Of a stretch of 21,009 nt of DNA, positions 6,822 through 15,100 are shown in pieces. Origin of the DNA: DATILI01 sp035476635 (GTDB taxonomy: Bacteria; Pseudomonadota; Gammaproteobacteria; Burkholderiales; Burkholderiaceae_C); assembly GCA_035476635.1 (NCBI GenBank), contig DATILI010000238.1, positions 1 through 21,009 on the forward strand. The letters are read 5' to 3'. The notes beneath the pieces were generated by a model. That model made no database searches and had not been told where the DNA came from. It saw only the letters and a list, made by a program, of their open reading frames with translations. The position numbers were made by a program, and so were the translations under genes. The stretch's first letter is position 1. Each line of letters begins with the position of its first letter.

Positions 6822-9164
6822 CTATTCCACGCGCAGCACGCGCGTCGGCTTGAAGCCCAGATCGGCCGCCTTGCCCTTGCGCCCGCGCGCGGCGCGCGCA
6901 TTGTTCAGGCTGCGGATTTCCAGCGTTTCGTCGCGCTCCTTGCCGCCGCGCCCGATGCCTTCGATCTTCACGCTGCGGGTGTAGGCCGCCGCGCCGGCCA
7001 GGCTGTCCTTCGCGTCCAGGTCAATCAGCATGAGCCCGCGTCCGCCGTTGCCCATGGCCTTCAGTTCGCTGATCTCGAAGGTCAGGATGCGGCCGCCGGT
7101 GGAGGCGCAAGCGACGTGCGTGGCGCCGGGCAACGGTTGCGCAGCGCTGCTACCTGCGACGTGCGAGGGCGCGCAGATCGACTCCCCCTCGCCGACGCTG
7201 ATGAAGGCCTTGCCGGCCTTTTGCCGCGAAATCATCTGCTCGACATTGGCCAGGAAGCCATAGCCCCCCGAGCTGCTGAGCAGCAAGCTGGCGCCCGCGG
7301 GCCCGGCGAAGTAGTGCGACAGTTGCGTGCCGGACTCCAGCTCGATCAAGGTTGTCACCGGCTGGCCGTCGCCGCGCGCACCCGGCAGCATGGACACCGG
7401 CACCGAATACACACGGCCGTTGCTGCCGAAAATCAGCAGCGTATCGACCGTGCGGCATTCGAACGTGCGGTACAGGCCATCACCGGCCTTGAAGGCAAAG
7501 CTGGCCGCTTCGTGGCCGTGGCCTGTGCGCGCGCGCACCCAACCCTTTTGCGAGACCACCACCGTCACCGGTTCGTCCACCACCTTGACTTCGACCACCG
7601 CTTTCTTCTCCGCCTGGATCAAGGTGCGGCGCGGGTCGGCAAACAGCTTGGCATCAGCTTCGATCTCCTTGACCATGAGCCGGCGCAGCGCGGCAGGCTG
7701 CCCCAGGATTTCCTCGAGCTTCTTCTGGTCGTCGCGCAGTTCCTTGAGCTCCTGCTCGATCTTGATGGCCTCCAGCCGCGCCAGCTGGCGCAACCGGATT
7801 TCGAGAATGTCTTCCGCCTGCCGGTCGCTCAGGGCAAAGCGCGCAATCAACGCGGCCTTGGGATCGTCCGACTGGCGAATGATGGCGATGACCTCGTCGA
7901 TGTTGAGCAGTACCAGCTGCCGGCCTTCGAGGATGTGGATGCGGTCCAGCACCTTGTCGAGCCGGTACTGCGAGCGGCGCTGCACCGTGATCTGGCGAAA
8001 CTCGATCCACTCCAGCAGCATCTGCCGAAGCGACTTCTGCACCGGCTTGCCATCCAGCCCCACCATCGTGAGGTTGATCGGCGCCGAGGTTTCCAGGCTG
8101 GTGTGGGCCAAGAGCGCCGTGATCAACTCGCTTTGCTCGATGCGGCTGGTCTTGGGCTCGAACACCAGGCGCACGGCCGCGTCCTTGCTCGATTCGTCGC
8201 GCACCACGTCCAGTACCGACAGCACGCTGGCCTTGAGTTGCGTCTGCTCTTGCGAAAGCGCCTTCTTGCCGGCCTTGACCTTGGGATTGGTGAGCTCTTC
8301 GATCTCTTCGAGCACCTTCTGCGTGCTCACACCCGGCGGCAATTCATTGACCACCAATTGCCACTGGCCCCGCGCCAGGTCTTCAATTTTCCAGCGGGCG
8401 CGCACCTTGAGCGAACCGCGGCCAGTGCGATAGGCCTCGGCGATGTCGGCGGCGCTGCTGATGATCTGGCCGCCGCCCGGGTAGTCGGGCGCCGGCACCA
8501 GCGCCAGCAGTTCTTCGTCGGAGAGCTTCGGCGTCTTGATCAGCGCCACACAGGCTTCGGCGATTTCCTTCAGGTTGTGGCTGGGGATTTCGGTCGCCAG
8601 GCCCACGGCGATGCCGCTGGCGCCATTGAGCAGGGTGAACGGCAGGCGCGCCGGAAGTTGCCGGGGTTCTTGCGTGCTGCCGTCGTAGTTGGGGACGAAG
8701 TCCACCGTGCCTTCGTCGATTTCGTCCAGCAGCAAGCCGGTGATCTTGGCCAACCGCGCCTCGGTATAGCGCATGGCCGCCGCGCCGTCGCCGTCGCGGC
8801 TACCGAAATTGCCCTGGCCATCGATCAGCGGGTAGCGCTGGCTGAAGTCCTGCGCCATGCGAACCAGCGCGTCGTAGGCGGCCTGGTCGCCATGCGGATG
8901 GAAGCGGCCGAGCACATCGCCGACCACACGCGCGCTCTTGACGGGCTTGGCGCCGGCGTTGCCGGTAAAGCCCAGGCCCATGCGCTCCATCGAGTAAAGG
9001 ATGCGCCGCTGTACCGGCTTCTGGCCGTCGCAGACATCGGGCAAGGCGCGTCCCTTGACGACGCTCAAGGCGTATTCGAGGTAGGCGCGTTGGGCGTAAG
9101 TGGCAAGGTTCAGGGAATCGTCGGATTCACCTTGGGAAAAATCCAGGGTGGGTTGGTCGCTCAT
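6822..9164 (-). CDS. parC: DNA topoisomerase IV subunit A
   Basis: A 780-residue protein, the breakage-reunion subunit of topoisomerase IV. With ParE it decatenates replicated chromosomes. The N-terminal winged-helix/tower region is complete, with the catalytic tyrosine at Tyr133 in AAAMRYTEARL. The residues corresponding to the quinolone-resistance region are HPHGDQAAYDAL at 89-100, so the Ser80 and Glu84 positions of E. coli ParC are Gln94 and Asp98. The C-terminal third is a beta-propeller-like domain without a convincing GyrA box, supporting ParC over GyrA. The partner parE lies at the head of the same operon, which also supports the call. The start is ATG 9164, 6 bases after the lytic transglycosylase stop. 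No strong ribosome-binding site is visible, so translation may depend on coupling. Confidence 0.96.
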   Translation of the reverse strand: MSDQPTLDFSQGESDDSLNLATYAQRAYLEYALSVVKGRALPDVCDGQKPVQRRILYSMERMGLGFTGNAGAKPVKSARVVGDVLGRFHPHGDQAAYDALVRMAQDFSQRYPLIDGQGNFGSRDGDGAAAMRYTEARLAKITGLLLDEIDEGTVDFVPNYDGSTQEPRQLPARLPFTLLNGASGIAVGLATEIPSHNLKEIAEACVALIKTPKLSDEELLALVPAPDYPGGGQIISSAADIAEAYRTGRGSLKVRARWKIEDLARGQWQLVVNELPPGVSTQKVLEEIEELTNPKVKAGKKALSQEQTQLKASVLSVLDVVRDESSKDAAVRLVFEPKTSRIEQSELITALLAHTSLETSAPINLTMVGLDGKPVQKSLRQMLLEWIEFRQITVQRRSQYRLDKVLDRIHILEGRQLVLLNIDEVIAIIRQSDDPKAALIARFALSDRQAEDILEIRLRQLARLEAIKIEQELKELRDDQKKLEEILGQPAALRRLMVKEIEADAKLFADPRRTLIQAEKKAVVEVKVVDEPVTVVVSQKGWVRARTGHGHEAASFAFKAGDGLYRTFECRTVDTLLIFGSNGRVYSVPVSMLPGARGDGQPVTTLIELESGTQLSHYFAGPAGASLLLSSSGGYGFLANVEQMISRQKAGKAFISVGEGESICAPSHVAGSSAAQPLPGATHVACASTGGRILTFEISELKAMGNGGRGLMLIDLDAKDSLAGAAAYTRSVKIEGIGRGGKERDETLEIRSLNNARAARGRKGKAADLGFKPTRVLRVE

Positions 9165-9170
9165 CGAAAG

Positions 9171-10040
9171 TTATTCGCGTTCTATCTTGAATTCTGGTTG
9201 TACCGGCGCCGCGGAAAGCGGCGCGATCATGTTGCCGCGCCCTCGCGCGCCGCCGGGGGCGGCTTCGCCCAGCGCGGCGCCGGGCAACTCCATGCGTACC
9301 CGTGATGCCAGGCGCCGCCGCTCTGCAACCGGGACCGGCGGCTTGAGCATGGTGTAGATCTGCATGACCGTCTTCACATAGGCCTGCGTTTCCTTGTAGT
9401 TGGGGATCTTGTTGCCGGCGCGCTGCACCGCACCCTCGCCGGCGTTGTAGGCGGCCAGCGCCAGCTCCAGCTGGCCGGGGAACATTTTGATCAAGTCGCT
9501 CAGGTAGCGGGTGCCGGTACGGATGTTGACCTTGGGATCGGTCAGCTTGCGCTCGACCGGCATCTTGGCGTCGCTCGCGACGCCATAGCGTTCGGCCGTG
9601 CCCGGCATGATCTGCATCAGGCCCACCGCGCCCTTGGGCGATACGGCGGTGCTGTCGAAGCCGGACTCGGTGGCAATCAGCGCCTGCAGCAGTTCGTAGT
9701 CGATGTTGTGCGTGCGTGCCGCGTCGCGCATGTGGTGCTTGACCACTTTGAAGTGCGGTGAGATCTCGAAGAACGCGAGCAGCTTGGGGCGCGCCGTGGG
9801 TACGGCAACCGCGCGCGGCAATTCTTCAGCAACCGGCGGGTTCGCGCTGGTGTCAAAGCTCTGGCCGCCGCGGTAGAAAAGCTCGTAGCGGTCGTCCAGG
9901 CGCTCGGTTGCGAAGTGCGCCACGCCCTTGGCATCGATGTAGCCCCAGACATCGGCATGCGCCGGTTGCTGCAGGATGGGCAGCAATACGACGGCGACGG
10001 CCAGCAACCGGCGGCCAAGAATTTTCATCAACGGATTCAT
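9171..10040 (-). CDS. Soluble lytic transglycosylase with DUF4124-like N-terminus
   Basis: A 289-residue exported murein hydrolase. A signal peptide (basic NPLMKILGRR, hydrophobic core 11-22, probable cleavage after AHA29) is followed by a short DUF4124-like segment (VWGYIDAKGVAHFATERLDD, residues 31-50). The SLT domain covers about residues 110-225. The catalytic glutamate is Glu125 in ATESGFD, with GAVGLMQIMPGTA (138-150) and LALAAYNAGEGAV (193-205) as further hallmarks. Such enzymes cut the MurNAc-GlcNAc bond to form 1,6-anhydromuropeptides in the periplasm. The last 50 residues are Ala/Gly/Pro/Arg-rich and probably disordered. The start ATG 10040 overlaps the TGA of the acetyltransferase gene by 4 bases (ATGA), with GGAG 8 bases upstream. 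An internal ATG at 10028 is possible. It lies directly before parC. Confidence 0.93.
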   Translation of the reverse strand: MNPLMKILGRRLLAVAVVLLPILQQPAHADVWGYIDAKGVAHFATERLDDRYELFYRGGQSFDTSANPPVAEELPRAVAVPTARPKLLAFFEISPHFKVVKHHMRDAARTHNIDYELLQALIATESGFDSTAVSPKGAVGLMQIMPGTAERYGVASDAKMPVERKLTDPKVNIRTGTRYLSDLIKMFPGQLELALAAYNAGEGAVQRAGNKIPNYKETQAYVKTVMQIYTMLKPPVPVAERRRLASRVRMELPGAALGEAAPGGARGRGNMIAPLSAAPVQPEFKIERE

Positions 10041-10576
10041 CCAAACATCTCCAGGCCCTGGGCACGCCGCGCGGCGAACTCCTGCTGCAACATCGACAGG
10101 ATGACAAGGGAGTGGTACTCCGCGGCATCATCCGCCGTCTCGGCGCGCGCCCGCACGGCGTCGCGCAATCGGCCCTCCAAAACAAAACCTTCGTTGTCGC
10201 AAAACGACTGGGCCCGGGCGTTCTCGCCATTGAGCTCCAGCCAGAACCGGTGTGCGCCCAGCTCGTCGAATACCAGCTTCTTGAGCACCCGGATCGCCGC
10301 GCGGCCCACGCCCATCTCCCGGGGCTGAACCACCATGTGCTTGAGTTCGATCGATCGGTGCGGATTGCGGCAACCCGTCAACACCGCAAAGCCTGCCGCC
10401 TCCAGTCCGGCTCCGCCCTCGATGATGAAATGGCGGAAATCGGGGAAACGCGTGGCGGCTTCATGCTGGCTGCGCTCCCACTGCGTGACCAGCGATCGAT
10501 GGGCCGGATCGTGCTGCAGCGACAGGACAAAGTCAAGGTCGTCCGCCATCGTTGGCCGCAGACGCGCCCGGCTCAT
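10037..10576 (-). CDS. GNAT-family N-acetyltransferase (RimJ/SpeG-like)
   Basis: A 179-residue single-domain GNAT protein. It begins with the family's SRARLRPTMADDLDFVLSL strand-helix. Motif A, the acetyl-CoA pyrophosphate loop, is VVQPREMGVGRAA at about residues 82-94. Motif B follows with ELNGENARAQSFCDNEGFVLEG at about 114-135, where Asn119 and the helix leading to GF are typical. Members acetylate N-termini, antibiotics, polyamines (SpeG) or small molecules, and the fold alone does not give the substrate. The start ATG 10576 overlaps the TGA of the deacetylase gene (ATGA), and its own stop overlaps the lytic transglycosylase start in the same way. Translational coupling on both sides is therefore likely. 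Pairing with a polyamine-deacetylase-like gene makes a polyamine or related amine a reasonable guess, but this is inference. Confidence 0.88.
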   Translation of the reverse strand: MSRARLRPTMADDLDFVLSLQHDPAHRSLVTQWERSQHEAATRFPDFRHFIIEGGAGLEAAGFAVLTGCRNPHRSIELKHMVVQPREMGVGRAAIRVLKKLVFDELGAHRFWLELNGENARAQSFCDNEGFVLEGRLRDAVRARAETADDAAEYHSLVILSMLQQEFAARRAQGLEMFG

Positions 10577-11631
10577 TTCGGCGCTCCCTGTTGCCGGCCT
10601 TGCCCGCAAAAGCCACGCAGCACCGAAAGCAGGTGCGCACCCACGGCCTGCACCGCATAGCCGCCTTCTTGCACCAGCAGGGTCGGCAAGGCCAGCGCGG
10701 CCAGGCGCCGCCCGACTTCCTCGAACTCCGGGCGCCCCAGGGAGAAGCTGCAGATGGGGTCCTCGGCGCTCGTATCAAGGCCCAGTGAGACAACCAGTAC
10801 ATCGGGCGCGTAGCTGCGAACACATGCCAGGCCTTCCTCCAGTGCCGCAAGCCAGGCCGGATTGCCGGTGCCTGCGGCCAGCGGCAGGTTCAGGTTGTAG
10901 CCCAGGCCAGCCCCCTCGCCGCGTTCATCGGCATGGCCCAGATAGAACGGGTACTCGGTCAACGGGTCGCCGTGCAGGCTGACGAAAAGCACATCGCTGC
11001 GATCGTAGAAGATCGCCTGCGTGCCGTTGCCATGGTGGTAGTCCACATCCAGCACGGCCACGCGCGCAGCACCGCGGTCCAGCGCGGCCTGTGCGGCGAC
11101 GGCGGCATGGTTCACAAAGCAATAGCCGCCGAAGAAGTCGCGCCCCGCATGATGGCCGGGCGGCCGCGTAAGCACATAGGCACCATCGGCTTTGCCTGCG
11201 GCCAGGCTGTCCAGCCCCGACAGCGTGGCCTGCGCGCCCCAGTAGGCGGCAGCCCAGGCACCGGCTGTGAGTGGCGTGCCGTTGTCCATCGAATACAGGC
11301 CCATCCGGCCCGAGAAATTCTTCGGCTCGACGTCGCTGCGCAAGCTGCGCACCGGCCACACGGCCGGAAATGCCTCGCCCGTCCCGCCCAGGGCCAGCCA
11401 CTCGGCGTGGGCGCCCTGCAAAAACTGCAGGTACGGGCCGCTGTGCACGCGCGCCAGCGGAGCCAGGCCAAAATCGCGCGCCGCCACAACCTGGCCCACG
11501 CCGCTGTCGCGCACCGCAGCCCAGAGCTGCTCGGCGCGCTGCGGGCGGTCTACCGCATCCACCAGCTGCCCGCGGAAAAACTCCTTTTGCGGGACGTGGG
11601 CGCCGTGCCGGTCGTTGTGGACGAGCTTCAT
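10573..11631 (-). CDS. HDAC-superfamily deacetylase, acetylpolyamine amidohydrolase type
   Basis: A 352-residue zinc hydrolase of the arginase/deacetylase fold. It resembles what I recall of Mycoplana ramosa acetylpolyamine amidohydrolase (about 341 residues) along its whole length, starting with the EFFRGQLVDAVDRPQRAEQL region. Active-site residues are in place: His160-His161 in RPPGHHAGRDFFGGYCF; zinc ligands Asp197 and His199 in LDVDYHHGNGTQ and Asp286 in SLGLDTSAEDP; and the transition-state tyrosine Tyr326 in EGGYAVQAVG. These enzymes remove acetyl groups from acetylputrescine, acetylcadaverine or acetylspermidine. Some relatives act on proteins or other amides. The protein is cytoplasmic with no signal peptide. 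It lies 21 bases after parE and overlaps the GNAT gene by 4 bases, making a coupled acetylation/deacetylation pair inside the topoisomerase IV operon. Confidence 0.93.
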   Translation of the reverse strand: MKLVHNDRHGAHVPQKEFFRGQLVDAVDRPQRAEQLWAAVRDSGVGQVVAARDFGLAPLARVHSGPYLQFLQGAHAEWLALGGTGEAFPAVWPVRSLRSDVEPKNFSGRMGLYSMDNGTPLTAGAWAAAYWGAQATLSGLDSLAAGKADGAYVLTRPPGHHAGRDFFGGYCFVNHAAVAAQAALDRGAARVAVLDVDYHHGNGTQAIFYDRSDVLFVSLHGDPLTEYPFYLGHADERGEGAGLGYNLNLPLAAGTGNPAWLAALEEGLACVRSYAPDVLVVSLGLDTSAEDPICSFSLGRPEFEEVGRRLAALALPTLLVQEGGYAVQAVGAHLLSVLRGFCGQGRQQGAPK

Positions 11632-11652
11632 GTTCGGATCTTCAGAAGTCGC

Positions 11653-13632
<1,980 letters not shown>

Positions 13633-13638
13633 CGGCGG

Positions 13639-13644
13639 ATTGTA
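13639..13644 (-). promoter_or_regulatory. Candidate parE -10 box (leaderless position)
   Basis: On the minus strand TACAAT matches the -10 consensus at 5 of 6 positions and ends 6 bases before the parE ATG, so transcription would begin at about the A of the start codon. No good -35 hexamer stands at 17 bases (CAGTTG). The promoter is inferred from this single box. Confidence 0.4.
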
Positions 13645-13647
13645 GAC

Positions 13648-13662
13648 GTTGAGCGCCTCAAC
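13648..13662. promoter_or_regulatory. Perfect dyad in the parE/MFS divergent region
   Basis: GTTGAG-CGC-CTCAAC is a perfect 6-bp inverted repeat with a 3-base centre. It lies in the 92-base gap between the divergent parE and MFS genes and directly behind the candidate parE -10 box, so a bound protein would cover the promoter spacer. The regulator is unknown. Confidence 0.4.
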
Positions 13663-13724
13663 AACTGGATACAAACACAGGAACCACCAGCGCCGCGGCA
13701 GGGTAACTGCAACAAAAGCACGAA

Positions 13725-14960
13725 ATGACTACATTCGTTGCCATGAATTCCAGTAGCAAGACACTTTCCATCGGCCAGGTGCTCATTTGCGGCGCCGCCA
13801 TCGTGACCCTTTCCATGGGCATCCGCCACGGCTTCGGGCTCTGGCTGCAACCAGTCACCCAGGCGCAGGGCTGGACGCGCGAAACCTTTGCCTTTGCGAT
13901 CGCCATCCAGAACCTGGTCTGGGGCGTGACCGGTGTTTTTGCCGGCATGCTGGCCGACCGCTTCGGTGCGTTCAAGGTCATCCTGGCCGGCGCCATCTTC
14001 TATGCGCTGGGCTTGATGGGCATGGCAAACGCGCCAACACCGTTCCTTTTCTCGATGACGGCGGGCGTGCTGATCGGCATGGCGCAGGCGGGCACGACGT
14101 ACGCCGTGGTCTATGGCGTGATCGGGCGCAACGTGAGTGCGGCCAGGCGCTCCTGGGCCATGGGCATCACTGCCGCCGCAGGCTCGTTCGGGCAGTTCCT
14201 GATGGTGCCGGTGGAGGGCTTCTTGATCAGCGGCTTCGGCTGGCAGCAGGCGCTGATGATCCTGGGCTTTGCCGCGCTGTTGATCCTGCCGCTGGCCATC
14301 GGCCTGCGCGAGCCGGGTTTTGCGGGTGGCGCGGTGCCACGGCGCGAGCAAACCATCTTTCAAGCACTCAAGGAGGCCTTCAAGTATCCGAGCTTCCAGC
14401 TGCTGATGGCCGGCTATTTCGTCTGCGGCTTCCAGGTGGTTTTCATTGGCGTGCACATGCCGAGCTACCTGAAGGACAAAGGCTTGTCGCCGCAGGTGGC
14501 CAGCTACGCGCTGGCCCTGATCGGCCTGTTCAACGTGTTCGGCACCTACATCGCGGGCTCTTTGGGCCAGCGCCTGGCCAAGACGAAGATCCTGGCGTTC
14601 ATCTATCTGGCACGCGCGGTCGTCATTGCCGTCTTCCTGGTGGTGCCGCTGTCGCCGGCCAGCGTCTACGTTTTCGCTGCCGCCATGGGCCTGCTGTGGC
14701 TTTCGACGGTGCCGCCGACCAACGCCGTGGTGGCGCAGATCTTCGGCGTGGCGCACTTGTCGATGCTGGGCGGCTTTGTCTTCTTCAGCCACCAGATCGG
14801 CAGCTTCATGGGCGTCTGGCTGGGCGGCTATCTCTATGACAAGACCGGAAGCTACGACATCGTCTGGTACATCGCCATCGCCCTGGGCATCTTCGCCGCG
14901 CTCGTGAACCTGCCCGTGCGGGAAAGCGCCATCCAGCGCGCAGCGCCACAGGGAGCTTGA
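13725..14960 (+). CDS. Major facilitator superfamily transporter
   Basis: A 411-residue inner-membrane transporter with about 12 hydrophobic segments. The first is around residues 17-36 (VLICGAAIVTLSMGIRHGFG). The MFS signature between TM2 and TM3 is GMLADRFGAFKVI, and a second loop copy in the C-terminal half is GSLGQRLAKTKIL. A central cytoplasmic loop follows LREPGFAGGAVPRREQT. The overall look (GIRHGFGLWLQP near TM1) recalls MFS proteins annotated for monocarboxylate or drug transport, but the substrate cannot be read from sequence. The start may be ATG 13725 or ATG 13743 (MNSSSKTLSIGQ). Neither has a clear ribosome-binding site. It is divergent from parE with a 92-base shared intergenic region and is followed after 5 bases by a membrane microprotein gene. 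Confidence 0.92.
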   Translation: MTTFVAMNSSSKTLSIGQVLICGAAIVTLSMGIRHGFGLWLQPVTQAQGWTRETFAFAIAIQNLVWGVTGVFAGMLADRFGAFKVILAGAIFYALGLMGMANAPTPFLFSMTAGVLIGMAQAGTTYAVVYGVIGRNVSAARRSWAMGITAAAGSFGQFLMVPVEGFLISGFGWQQALMILGFAALLILPLAIGLREPGFAGGAVPRREQTIFQALKEAFKYPSFQLLMAGYFVCGFQVVFIGVHMPSYLKDKGLSPQVASYALALIGLFNVFGTYIAGSLGQRLAKTKILAFIYLARAVVIAVFLVVPLSPASVYVFAAAMGLLWLSTVPPTNAVVAQIFGVAHLSMLGGFVFFSHQIGSFMGVWLGGYLYDKTGSYDIVWYIAIALGIFAALVNLPVRESAIQRAAPQGA

Positions 14961-14965
14961 CGCAG

Positions 14966-15094
14966 ATGGCGCAGCGCACACGCAAATGGCTTGCCTACGG
15001 TGCGGCGCTGGCCGTGCTGCTGGCGGTGTTTGCGCTGTATGCGCGGCCGGATTTCCTGGTGACCTTGGCCGATCAGGTCTGGGCGTGCTTCTAG
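14966..15094 (+). CDS. 42-residue single-pass membrane microprotein
   Basis: A short open frame from ATG 14966 to TAG 15092-15094 encodes 42 residues beginning MAQRTRKWLAYGAA. Three or four basic residues are followed by a hydrophobic helix (about residues 9-26, ending FALYA), then a short segment RPDFLVTLADQVWACF with a C-terminal cysteine. The predicted topology is one membrane helix with the basic N-terminus inside. GGGAG lies about 10 bases upstream, inside the end of the MFS gene, and the start is 5 bases after that stop, so co-transcription with the transporter is likely. I recall similar short proteins in Comamonadaceae genomes but no function. It might assist or regulate the transporter, which is inference. 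It is easily missed by gene callers because of its length. Confidence 0.65.
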   Translation: MAQRTRKWLAYGAALAVLLAVFALYARPDFLVTLADQVWACF

Positions 15095-15100
15095 CCCAAA

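Noticed and set aside
6627..9305. 892-codon open frame on the plus strand over parC
   Set aside because: It is antisense to an unmistakable parC and runs into the chemoreceptor leader. Its composition is shadow-like, with no motifs.
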